Source of the DNA: JARRQB01 sp965368585
GTDB lineage: Bacteria; Pseudomonadota; Gammaproteobacteria; Chromatiales; Chromatiaceae
DNA length: 23,793 bases
NCBI GenBank assembly: GCA_965368585.1
Contig: CBDUNM010000071.1
Coordinates: 1 to 23,793, forward strand
Direction: 5' to 3'
Numbering within the stretch: the first letter of the stretch is position 1; each line of letters starts with the position of its first letter. The notes below the pieces were generated by a model. The model was not told the origin of the DNA, ran no database searches, and saw only the letters and a program-made list of their open reading frames with translations. The position numbers and the translations under genes were made by a program. Of this stretch, positions 7,014 to 14,168 are shown piece by piece.

Positions 7014-7472
7014 GTGTTCGGGGTGCGACTGATCCGCGTATGCGTCGTCGAAATGGAGCCCGTATTGGATCAGACCTGCATGACCTACCCCGAGACCTAC
7101 CGGCGCGAGATGACCGGCGCAGACATCAAACTGATATTGGAGGACGTGTGCGACAATCTGTTCAACGAAGATCCCTACTATCAGCAGGGCGGCGACATGG
7201 TCCGAGTCGGCGGGCTGGATTACGTTTGTGATCCTACCGCGAAGATGGGCCAGCGGATATCCAACATGACCCTGGACAACGGCGACACCATCGACATGGC
7301 CAAAAAATACGTCGCGGCCGGGTCGGCCACCGTGAGTTCGCAATCCCCGGGTCCCGCCGTGTGGGACCCGGTTGCCGATTATTTGCGAATTAACAAATCC
7401 GCCAAGCTCAACAGCCCGAAGCGAGAGAACGTCAAGGGACATCCCGGTTTAGCCGAGTATCCGCAGATATGA
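7014..7472 (+). pseudogene. soxB: 3' remnant of soxB (sulfate thiohydrolase)
   Basis: The open frame starts at a GTG with no ribosome binding site, and an in-frame ATG lies at 7053. From about 7053 the product matches the C-terminal domain of SoxB: LDQTCMTYPETYRREMTGA, LEDVCDNLFN, DPYYQQGGDMVRVGGLDY and a SoxB-like tail ending GHPGLAEYP. SoxB proteins have roughly 560 residues, so about three quarters, including the signal peptide and the metal-binding catalytic domain, is missing. The 3' end is undamaged and without stops, suggesting a fairly recent 5' deletion. A tryptophan I expect in the AGWA motif is replaced by serine (AGSA). It cannot act as a thiohydrolase. Confidence 0.88.
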
Positions 7473-7579
7473 GTCAGCCAGTCGGTAAAATGCGTTCGGT
7501 TTTATACGGCAAATCACTCGTACGGTTTGTACCGATTCGGCGGAAACCGCTGTTTAGTCTACGTGAGGGTACTTTATCT

Positions 7580-8110
7580 ATGAAGCGCTTTATCCTGTTA
7601 ATCGTATGTATCGCGCTGTTCGCCGCAACACCTTTGTGGGGAGCCGAGAAAGAGCACATTTCCGCCCCCGCGTTCGAAAAAGACATCGCGCGGCAAATGG
7701 TGCAGCACAGCATTCAGAAATTCGAGATTGCCGAAGACGTCAGCGTCGAAGACGCCATTGCCTCGATGCAATTACGCGCAAACATGCGTAATTTCAAGAT
7801 GGTTGCCGACCTGCCGTTGTCGGAACAGGTTAAAGCAATGGGCCAAGACGCCAACTACATGCGTATCCTTGCATTTTGTGACGCCTTGATCGCTAAAAAA
7901 ATGGTCGAATTCGACATCATTTTTGCAGGCTTTCTACCCTGTCGTATCGCCGTACTCGAGGACGGACAAGGTAAAGGCTGGATCGTTACCATGAATATGG
8001 ACATGATGATGCATGCCGTGGACCTGCCCGCCGAGTTACAGCCTTTGGCAAAACAGGTGCGCGATACGATCTACGACATTGTCGACGCAGGTGTCAACGG
8101 CGACCTTTGA
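7580..8110 (+). CDS. DUF302 domain-containing periplasmic protein
   Basis: A 176-residue protein with a Sec signal peptide (MKRFILLIVCIALFAATPLWGA, probable cleavage after GA at 22). The mature part carries a DUF302 domain of the kind often seen beside sox and other sulfur-oxidation genes: DANYMRILAFCDALIAKK, then FDIIFAGFLPCRIAVLEDG and a Met-rich MNMDMMMHAVDLP segment. The role is unknown. Two cysteines (in AFCDA and FLPCRI) and several methionines could bind heme or metal, but this is speculation. Start: ATG 7580 follows GAGGG; the frame extends upstream to 7469 but without homology and across a different composition. It sits between the soxB remnant and soxA. Confidence 0.85.
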   Translation: MKRFILLIVCIALFAATPLWGAEKEHISAPAFEKDIARQMVQHSIQKFEIAEDVSVEDAIASMQLRANMRNFKMVADLPLSEQVKAMGQDANYMRILAFCDALIAKKMVEFDIIFAGFLPCRIAVLEDGQGKGWIVTMNMDMMMHAVDLPAELQPLAKQVRDTIYDIVDAGVNGDL

Positions 8111-8156
8111 CGCATATGAGAACGGATAAGACGCAAAAACCGCAAAAACCATTGTC

Positions 8157-8181
8157 TACTGTACGCTGCGGGCGTGCAGTA
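8157..8181. repeat. Inverted repeat between the DUF302 gene and soxA
   Basis: TACTGTACGC (8157-8166) and GCGTGCAGTA (8172-8181) pair over 10 bases with one U-G position, leaving a 5-nt loop TGCGG. It is preceded by a short tandem repeat of CAAAAACCG (from 8133) and followed by a TTGACA (8192-8197) with no matching -10. There is no T-run, so it is either an operator, an RNA-processing or stability hairpin, or a weak terminator within the cluster. Confidence 0.5.
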
Positions 8182-8303
8182 TACGGATCGTTTGACAAAG
8201 ACAGCGACTGTTCTTGGGCTGCCAATGATAGACCACGCGTCGCATGCGCCCGCTCACCATCGAACAGTCAAAATAGCATCCAACGACAAAACGAGGAGGA
8301 AGA

Positions 8304-9146
8304 ATGCTAATCAAGCACACTGGTTTTCTCGCACTCGCGCTACTGCTCACGGGACCTGTCAGCGCTGATCCCAACAAGGCTCCCGAGGACATTCTTGCGC
8401 AACTGATCGAAGAATCGGGCTCGCCTTATCTGTCCCAGAGCGAGCAGAACCTGATGATGATGCCGGACAACCCGGCCTACTGGACCGTAGAAGAAGGAGA
8501 AGAATTGTTTAACGAAGCACGCGGTCCCAAAAACGTTTCACTGGAAGGCTGCGATTTCGGTAAAGGACCGGGCGTACTCGAGGGCGCGTATGCAGAAATG
8601 CCGCGTTACTTCGAGGATACAGGCAAGGTCATGGATTTGGAAACCCGCCTGGTGCACTGTATGACGGCCATCCAGGGCTTCGTGCCTGACGATCCAGCGG
8701 TGAAAAAACGACACGGTTCGAACTCCGATATGATGAAGCTGCAGACCTATATAGCTAGCAAATCCAACGGCTACGCCTGGAGTCCGCCGATGGAGCATCC
8801 GCTTGAGGTCGCCATGCGAGACGCAGGCAAAGTTCTTTTTCACCGCAGGGCGGGCATCATGGACTTCAGCTGCAACACCTGCCACGGTGACAGCGGCAAG
8901 CGCATACGCGCTTCGGTGCTGCCGAATATCAACGCCCCGAAGGAGTGGACCAAGGCGATCTCGTGGCCCGCCTACCGGGTAGGGCAGCAGAACGTGCGCA
9001 GTAGCCAGCATCGCGTGCGCGGTTGTTACTGGCAAATGCGCCAAGGCCTTTCGGTTGCCGGCTCCGATGCATCAATCGCGTTGATTTCTTACTGGACCGA
9101 CGCAGCACGGGGCCAGCCGGCCATTCTTCCGGATATGAAACGTTGA
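8304..9146 (+). CDS. soxA: SoxA, c-type cytochrome subunit of SoxAX (single-heme type)
   Basis: A 280-residue periplasmic cytochrome that, with SoxX, joins thiosulfate to the SoxY cysteine. A strong AGGAGG precedes the ATG. The signal peptide is residues 1-21 (cleavage after VSA). The C-terminal domain has one heme site, CNTCH (190-194). The catalytic cysteine is C241 in the GCYWQMRQ motif. The N-terminal domain has single cysteines (C83 in LEGCDFG and C119 in VHCMTA) where diheme SoxA proteins carry the other CxxCH, so this is the monoheme form in which a disulfide replaces the first heme. Length and motifs are complete. soxX follows after 26 nt. Confidence 0.96.
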   Translation: MLIKHTGFLALALLLTGPVSADPNKAPEDILAQLIEESGSPYLSQSEQNLMMMPDNPAYWTVEEGEELFNEARGPKNVSLEGCDFGKGPGVLEGAYAEMPRYFEDTGKVMDLETRLVHCMTAIQGFVPDDPAVKKRHGSNSDMMKLQTYIASKSNGYAWSPPMEHPLEVAMRDAGKVLFHRRAGIMDFSCNTCHGDSGKRIRASVLPNINAPKEWTKAISWPAYRVGQQNVRSSQHRVRGCYWQMRQGLSVAGSDASIALISYWTDAARGQPAILPDMKR

Positions 9147-9172
9147 TCTTAGCGACCAAGGAGAATGCAACC

Positions 9173-9856
9173 ATGATGATTACAGAACGACTGAAACACT
9201 TCTTTGGCGCTGCCGCATCGATGCTAATTTTTGCCGGTACCGTTTATGCAGAACAAGGTAAATCAGACTACACGGCGATGACGCCCGAGGCGCTGGCCGA
9301 ACATCTGATCTTCAAGGCCGGTGGGATAAAACTCGACCAGCCGACGCAGGAAGGTACCACAGTGGCGGCCCGACAAACCCAGGACGAGCTACAAACAATC
9401 TGCTCCGGCGGCGGGCGCGCCGCGCTCAACGCAGACACTACGGCAAAGGTCACGAGTCTGGCCAAGGCCTCTATAGTCAAACCCGACGGCGGGGTGAAGC
9501 TAGGTAACTGGGAAGCAGGCGACGCGGTAGCGCGCTCGGGATATGGATTTAGGGTCGGGCACAACTCCGATGATCATGACCAGAAGCCACCTGGTGGCAA
9601 CTGTTATGCTTGCCATCAACTCGACCCGAACGAAATCGCCTACGGCACCTTGGGACCAAGCCTGAAGAACTACGGCAAGCTACGCGGCAACAGTGAAGCG
9701 ACCATCAACTACACCTACGACGTCATCAACAATCCACACGTCTATTTCCCCTGTACACATATGCCCAGGTTTGGCGCGAACGGCGTATTGACGCAACAAC
9801 AAATCAGCGATGTCCTCGCCTACTTACTTGATCCGGCATCACCCGTAAACCAGTAA
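9173..9856 (+). CDS. soxX: SoxX, c-type cytochrome subunit of SoxAX
   Basis: A 227-residue monoheme cytochrome c. The signal peptide ends near VYA-E (residue 26-27). The heme site is CYACH (144-148) and the probable axial methionine is M197 in HMPRFG, a usual SoxX motif. The N-terminal half (about 100 residues before the heme domain) with GGGRAALN and GNWEAGDAVA is the usual extension of longer SoxX proteins. Start: ATG 9173, or ATG 9176 three bases later, follows AAGGAG; the longer frame from 9023 overlaps soxA and has no homology. No soxK or soxL gene follows; the downstream DNA is non-coding. Confidence 0.95.
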   Translation: MMITERLKHFFGAAASMLIFAGTVYAEQGKSDYTAMTPEALAEHLIFKAGGIKLDQPTQEGTTVAARQTQDELQTICSGGGRAALNADTTAKVTSLAKASIVKPDGGVKLGNWEAGDAVARSGYGFRVGHNSDDHDQKPPGGNCYACHQLDPNEIAYGTLGPSLKNYGKLRGNSEATINYTYDVINNPHVYFPCTHMPRFGANGVLTQQQISDVLAYLLDPASPVNQ

Positions 9857-9873
9857 GAAAGCAAACCCTCCAA

Positions 9874-9911
9874 CCCGGTTTGGTCCGCTGTCCATAGCGA
9901 GACCAACCGGG
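9874..9911 (+). terminator. Hairpin downstream of soxX (possible terminator)
   Basis: CCCGGTTTGGTC (9874-9885) pairs with GACCAACCGGG (9901-9911) with one bulged T, and the interior CGCT...AGCG extends the stem, leaving a 6-nt loop. It begins 18 nt after the soxX stop. There is no T-run after it, so it may be a non-canonical terminator or a 3'-end stability hairpin. Confidence 0.5.
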
Positions 9912-10036
9912 GTCAAAACTCATCGGCATTTCGATATCAACATCTTAGCCGTTTGGGCCACCGTATCGGAGCCTCTGCGCATGACCTCGGATTGCTTCTA
10001 CAATCGAGAGACTGATCCTAATCGGAAGTGAAGATA

Positions 10037-10141
10037 ATGATGGGTTGGGCACGCATACCGGCCTGCATCACCGGGACAGTCGACCATGAACTGTTGCTGC
10101 GGAACGAGTACCTCGTGCCGCAAATCGATTTCTTTCGGTGA
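10037..10141 (+). pseudogene. N-terminal remnant of an integrase-type transposase
   Basis: A 34-codon frame (ATG 10037 or 10040, TGA at 10139) encodes a stretch ending TVDHELLLRNEYLVPQIDFFR. It closely resembles the N-terminus of a common bacterial DDE integrase/transposase group in which TVDxELLLRNEYLxAENRILR precedes a helix-turn-helix. The frame stops at that point and nothing downstream continues the match, so only a scrap is left. I make this call from memory of the family. Confidence 0.55.
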
Positions 10142-10409
10142 GTCTCACCGCCAGAGGCGGTGGTTTACCAGGACTCAATTCGGGCAACCCGACCGTGGAG
10201 GTATTGGATAAGGTCGACACGGGCAGGCCGGCGCTGCTGGCGAACGGCCAACTGCAGCCCGGACCGCCCATAGCGCTGCAAACGGTGCGCGAGAAGACGC
10301 ACCGACTTTGTCCCTGGAGGAAAATGTACAGCTCTCACGTGCCCGGGGTGCCCTCTGCACGAGCGTTCTCCGACCTGCCGGCACGGTCAACCCGCGCATC
10401 CCATGAGGG

Positions 10410-10976
10410 CTAACGAGACGTACTCAGCGTGAACGCACCACGCAGATCACCCTCCTTGAAACCACGCGCCTGGTCGTCCGGGTAGTAGCGTTTCAATGCG
10501 GCTTCGACCTCCGGGCTGACTGCGTCGCCGCCATGACAGGCGAGGCATACCGCCTGGGTGGGTATCGCCTTCATGTAGCGAAAAGTCGCTTCGCCGCCCT
10601 GATCGACCTCAGCGACGTATTCGAGTTTGGCGGGATCTTCGCCCGCCGCTTTGCGCGCTTCGAAGGTTTCGAGCACCGCCCGTTCCCAGGCGTCCGCGCT
10701 ATTGTCGGTATTGCGCCGTTTCAAGCTGGTCCGCCCCACCTGCCATCCATGCTGGTCCGCCAACTGCGCGGCGATCGCCGGCGCCCGGTTGTGGCAGACC
10801 TCCACCGCATTGACCGGGCCTCCCGCTTGCATGGCCGCTTGAAGCTCACCCTGCAGCGTCGTCGCGAACTCCTTGACAATCGCACGCGCTTGCGCGACAC
10901 GGGGATCTGCCTCCCCACCGACTGCGCTGCCGGCGGCAGCCGCCAATACGGCGGCCAGGGTGATTGGCTTGAGCAT
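10410..10976 (-). CDS. DUF3365 (Tll0287-like) c-type heme protein
   Basis: A 188-residue exported protein. The Sec signal peptide is MLKPITLAAVLAAAAGSAVGG. The mature part matches the Tll0287-like/DUF3365 domain: EFATTLQGELQAAMQAGGPVNAVEVCHNRAPAIA early on, then RNTDNSADAWE, and a C-terminal CLACHGG heme-binding motif (CxxCH at 144-148). Proteins of this family are periplasmic heme proteins thought to have redox or sensing roles. Start: ATG at 10976 has GAGGA 9 nt upstream; the longer frame to 11033 adds residues unlike a signal peptide. It is convergent with the sox genes and may or may not relate to them. Confidence 0.85.
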   Translation of the reverse strand: MLKPITLAAVLAAAAGSAVGGEADPRVAQARAIVKEFATTLQGELQAAMQAGGPVNAVEVCHNRAPAIAAQLADQHGWQVGRTSLKRRNTDNSADAWERAVLETFEARKAAGEDPAKLEYVAEVDQGGEATFRYMKAIPTQAVCLACHGGDAVSPEVEAALKRYYPDDQARGFKEGDLRGAFTLSTSR

Positions 10977-11117
10977 AGTATTTCCTCGCATGAGATATCG
11001 CACGGGCTTTGAGCGCCGTTGTTCGGGAATCAAGATCTTTCCGTATAAAACAGATTGTGTTAATTCGATTTAGTTCAATGCAACACCCAACAGCCGGCGG
11101 TCCGCACCACGCCCATG

Positions 11118-11627
11118 TCAGATTCGAACGAATCGTTCTGGTAGGCCCATCCAATATCGGTACGGGTAATCTCTTTCGGGATCGTCCACCGGCAACTGTT
11201 GCAGTCCACGACTCGAAAAGAAAGTTTGTGCATCCCGGTTCGCCTTCACCAGCAGTCCGGCGTAATGCCCGTCACACGCGGCTTGCACGGCGGCGTCCAG
11301 CAAACGGCTTCCGACGCCCGTGCGCTGGCAGCCAGGATCCACGTAAATGCCGTGCAACAACAACGCCTGGCAACCATTCGGCGCATCGGCCCGGTTGGCC
11401 GGCTCCCATGTCGCGCAACCCACCACCCGCGCGGGCGCAACCAGCGCGCCCCTGACCGTGAGGTGGTCCAGATCGTGCGCGTCATATCGATAGTGCGACA
11501 GGGACAAGCGCTTGACCCGGTCCGCAAGGTCCCAATTCATCACTGCCGCCTCGATGACACCGTTTATCTGCGCGAGATCGTCAATGCCCAGCGTTTCGAT
11601 CCGAATGGCAGCAGACCGGGGGGCCAC
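11118..11627 (-). CDS. GNAT family N-acetyltransferase
   Basis: A 169-residue protein with the GNAT fold: an N-terminal IRIETLGIDDLAQINGVIEAAV helix, central strand ALLLHGIYVDPGCQRTGVGSRLLDAAV containing the acetyl-CoA pyrophosphate loop (QRTGVG), then AGLLVKANRDAQTFFSSRGLQQL. The substrate is unknown. The GTG start at 11627 follows the lipocalin stop by only 9 nt, so the two genes are probably co-transcribed; its ribosome binding site is weak, which would suit coupling. Confidence 0.85.
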   Translation of the reverse strand: MAPRSAAIRIETLGIDDLAQINGVIEAAVMNWDLADRVKRLSLSHYRYDAHDLDHLTVRGALVAPARVVGCATWEPANRADAPNGCQALLLHGIYVDPGCQRTGVGSRLLDAAVQAACDGHYAGLLVKANRDAQTFFSSRGLQQLPVDDPERDYPYRYWMGLPERFVRI

Positions 11628-11636
11628 TTGCCGACG

Positions 11637-12218
11637 TTAGTGCTCGACAAAGATCAGGTCATCGGTCGGGTAGCCGAGAGCCGCCGCACCGGCGACCAAT
11701 CGATCCACCGTGACCTGTTCGAGCTGCGGGGTCCGTGCGAGGATCCACAGATAGGACCGGTCGGGACCGCTCACCAGGGCATACCGATAGTCGTCTCGGT
11801 CGAGTTCGATGATGTTGTAACCGCTGTAAAACGGACCGAAGAATGACACCTTGAAACGGCCTTCACCCGGTTCTCCGGCCGGATATGCCTTACCTTCCGC
11901 CTCGTTCCACTTCCCGGCCTGAGCGTCGTAACCACGATTCGAGACACTGATGCCGCCGTCTTCGCGCATCCGATAGGTCGCGGTGACTTGCGACAAACCG
12001 CGTTCGAACGAGTGGTCGAGACGCGCAATCTCGTACCAGGTGCCGAGATAGCGCCGCAGTTCGAAGTCGGTAACGACATCAACCCCATCGGGCACCCCGC
12101 TACAACCGGCCAGCAGTATCGGCACCAGCCAAATCGACAGGCACCGGAAGCGCCGCCGCCTAGCGGAAGCTGAAGAGCGGACAGAGTCAAAAGCACCAGG
12201 ATTGCATACCGTCATCGA
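11637..12218 (-). CDS. blc: Blc-type outer-membrane lipocalin lipoprotein
   Basis: A 193-residue lipocalin. The lipobox LLAGC places the lipidated cysteine at C38. The N-region before it is unusually long and Arg-rich (SARRRRFR). The lipocalin signature YLGTWYEIARLDHSFERG (57-74) is followed by VTATYRMREDGGISVSNRGYD and the usual Blc strands FKVSFFGPFYSGYNIIELD and YLWILARTPQL. Blc proteins bind lysophospholipids or fatty acids in the outer membrane during stress. Start: ATG at 12218 has CGGAG 6 nt upstream; the frame is open further to 12284 without support. It lies 62 nt after the DUF2237 gene and 9 nt before the GNAT gene. Confidence 0.9.
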   Translation of the reverse strand, partial: SMTVCNPGAFDSVRSSASARRRRFRCLSIWLVPILLAGCSGVPDGVDVVTDFELRRYLGTWYEIARLDHSFERGLSQVTATYRMREDGGISVSNRGYDAQAGKWNEAEGKAYPAGEPGEGRFKVSFFGPFYSGYNIIELDRDDYRYALVSGPDRSYLWILARTPQLEQVTVDRLVAGAAALGYPTDDLIFVEH

Positions 12219-12280
12219 ATTCTCCGGAATATACCACTTCAGCGGCGCGGTCGACCGGATCACCCGCATGATGCTCGCCA

Positions 12281-12652
12281 TCACACCAGGTCCAGGGCGC
12301 GCGACTTAAGATCCGACAATGAGACCACATCCAAGGCCTTGCGGTGCGTGGCGGTCAGCACGACATGCGGCGCACATCCCGCTATCAAGGCTTCGCGCCA
12401 CCGCGCGGCGCACAGGCACCATCGGTCACCCGGCTTGAGTCCCGGAAAGCCATGCTCCGGAACGGGAGTGACGAGGTCGTTACCCCGCTCGCGGCTGTAA
12501 TCCAGAAACTCGCGGGTCACACGCGCACACACGGTGTGCGATCCGATATCCTGAGGCCCGGTTTCGCAATTCCCGGTCCGCGTGAAACCGGTACGCGGCG
12601 CAAGCGAGCAGAGCTCCAACGGCTCTTCTAGCACATTCAAAGCAACCGACAT
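12281..12652 (-). CDS. DUF2237 family protein
   Basis: A 123-residue protein matching DUF2237 (COG3651) along its full length: NVLEEPLELCSLAPRTGFTRTGNCETGPQDIGSHTVCA at the N-terminus, then FLDYSRERGNDLVTPVPEHGFPGLKPGDRWCLCAARW and a C-terminal helix. The conserved cysteines (in ELCS, GNCET, TVCA and WCLCA) could bind a metal. The function of the family is unknown. An excellent GGAGGGAGGG lies 9 nt upstream of the ATG. It is probably the first gene of a DUF2237, lipocalin and GNAT unit. Confidence 0.9.
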   Translation of the reverse strand: MSVALNVLEEPLELCSLAPRTGFTRTGNCETGPQDIGSHTVCARVTREFLDYSRERGNDLVTPVPEHGFPGLKPGDRWCLCAARWREALIAGCAPHVVLTATHRKALDVVSLSDLKSRALDLV

Positions 12653-12698
12653 CTAGGCATCCCTCCCTCCAATCCATCACGCGTTGCGGCGCGATACG

Positions 12699-13157
12699 TT
12701 AAACGATCGGGTGTTCGGTCGACGCATTTTCAACCAACATCTTGATGTTGCGAACCACCCGCTCAGCTCCGTCCTGCACCGCGACGCGAATCAGTTTTTC
12801 GAACGGCCGCAAGTGGGTTTCCAGGTGCTTCAATTCGAAATAAAAGGTCAACCGGGCATTCTTGCCGACGGGTTCAACCTGGTAATAGGAGCGAAACTTG
12901 TCCGCGCTCTCGGCAAAGCCCACGCGGCGCGGCGGCTCGAGCGCGATCACCCGAAACGTGGTATCGCTGTGCCGACCCTGATCCAGGCGCAGTTGGCGCG
13001 CCTGACTGCCTATCCGCAGCGGACCCGGCGTGAGCAGATCGAGCCGTTGCACCTCGGGCGACCAGCGGCGGTAGTTGCGCACGAAATCCACCACGACGAA
13101 GTCGTAAATCCGTTGCTGGGGTTGTGCGATCAAAATGTTTGCCCGGGCTTTGACCAT
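12699..13157 (-). CDS. SRPBCC (START-like) family protein
   Basis: A 152-residue protein with the polyketide-cyclase/START-like helix-grip fold: ANILIAQPQQRIYDFVVVDFVRNYRRWSPEVQRLD at the N-terminus, central strands with RVIALEPPRRVGFAE and YYQVEPVGKNARLTFYFELKHLE, and a long C-terminal helix. These small cytoplasmic proteins bind hydrophobic ligands; the ligand here is unknown. Start: ATG at 13157 gives the normal family N-terminus but has a poor ribosome binding site; the longer frame to 13352 has no homology. The gap to the nei2 gene upstream is 195 nt. Confidence 0.85.
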   Translation of the reverse strand: MVKARANILIAQPQQRIYDFVVVDFVRNYRRWSPEVQRLDLLTPGPLRIGSQARQLRLDQGRHSDTTFRVIALEPPRRVGFAESADKFRSYYQVEPVGKNARLTFYFELKHLETHLRPFEKLIRVAVQDGAERVVRNIKMLVENASTEHPIV

Positions 13158-13352
13158 AATATTGCGAGTCAGATAGTGCGTCGATCGGTTGTCTCCGCTT
13201 GGCTGGCGTCCTGATATGGACGCAGAATACCCCGCACGGGCGCAAGTAATCCGCGCGATGGTTGCGTTTGAGGTATCCGTCGACGCGACGCTGACCCGGC
13301 AGCGAGCTGCAACGCCTCGATACGCCAAGCTCACGGGACACGCGCCGAGCAC

Positions 13353-14168
13353 TCAACGGGCAGCCGGCTCGTCGGGCATCTTACCCGCTTGGCACGATGG
13401 GCACCAATAGGTCGAACGCCGACCCTTACCCAGCTGCGCCGTGCGGATGATCGCGTCGCAACGCAGACATGGCAGTCCGCCGCGTCGGTACACCCAGAGG
13501 CGGCTGGCACCATCACCGGCGTGTCGGGTAGTACGCGGGCCGCCACCAGTATTGCGCCGCAGCAACCGGGCTGCCCGACGATAGATCCGCACCAGATCGT
13601 CATCGCCTATGCCGCCTAACGGCGTCACCGGGTCAGTATGCTCGAGGAACAATACCTCCGATTTATAGACATTACCGATGCCGCTGGCAACGCGCTGATC
13701 GAGCAGCACGTCCAGGACGGGCGTGTCCGCGGTGCTCAATTCCCTGGCGCGAATCAGCACCTGCGCATCGTCGACCGGGCCTGTCAGCAAGTCGGGGCCC
13801 AGCGCGGCTTCGAGCGCACGGTGGCGCACCCCCGCCCGCCTCAGGATTTCCACCTGGCTGGCATTGAAACACACGAAGACGCGATCGCCCCTATGCAGAA
13901 TGATCGACGCCTGTCGCCGTGGTTTGCGCCAGCGTTCGTCGCCCGCGTAGGCGTGCCAGGAGCCCCACATACCGAGGTGACTGCGCAGCAGACAGTGGCC
14001 GTCGAGCTCGATGTACAGGTGCTTGCCGCGCGCAAAGACGCCGTCTACACGACGACCCGCGAGATCGACGCCCGTCCCTGCACGGGCCATGCCCGCGATG
14101 AGCTCGCGACCCGCCAGTTCGGGCGCCAGATACGCGGCCAGCGTGTGGACGGTGTCCCCTTCCGGCAT
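13353..14168 (-). CDS. nei2: Nei2-type DNA glycosylase/AP lyase (Fpg/Nei family)
   Basis: A 271-residue base-excision repair enzyme. It begins MPEGDT, the Fpg/Nei signature in which the proline becomes the catalytic N-terminal residue after removal of Met, followed by the conserved glutamate. RGKHLYIEL contains the conserved lysine of the catalytic beta-turn. The H2TH domain has LLDQRVASGIGNVYKSEVLF. The C-terminal zinc finger is CLRC...CPSC with GRRSTYWCPSCQ. The 'MPEGDTVH' start and layout resemble actinobacterial Nei2 rather than E. coli Nei. The ATG overlaps the lhr stop by one base (TGATG), so it is the third gene of the ligase-lhr-nei2 operon. In Actinobacteria Nei2 is likewise encoded next to Lhr. 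Confidence 0.92.
   Translation of the reverse strand: MPEGDTVHTLAAYLAPELAGRELIAGMARAGTGVDLAGRRVDGVFARGKHLYIELDGHCLLRSHLGMWGSWHAYAGDERWRKPRRQASIILHRGDRVFVCFNASQVEILRRAGVRHRALEAALGPDLLTGPVDDAQVLIRARELSTADTPVLDVLLDQRVASGIGNVYKSEVLFLEHTDPVTPLGGIGDDDLVRIYRRAARLLRRNTGGGPRTTRHAGDGASRLWVYRRGGLPCLRCDAIIRTAQLGKGRRSTYWCPSCQAGKMPDEPAAR

Larger units (their letters stand above)
9857..10409. other. Non-coding region after soxX with mobile-element debris
   Basis: About 550 bases lie between soxX and the convergent DUF3365 gene. Contents: a long hairpin at 9874-9911, a transposase fragment at 10037-10141, and a 91-codon GTG-started frame (10138-10413) that I do not recognise, has no ribosome binding site and is probably not coding. 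Confidence 0.5.

Noticed and set aside
8133..8152. CAAAAACCG tandem pair as the start of a CRISPR array
   Set aside because: There are only two adjacent 9-bp copies and no spacers or cas genes.
11009..11846. Plus-strand frames of 148 and 215 codons
   Set aside because: Both are antisense to the GNAT and lipocalin genes, which have clear domain signatures.
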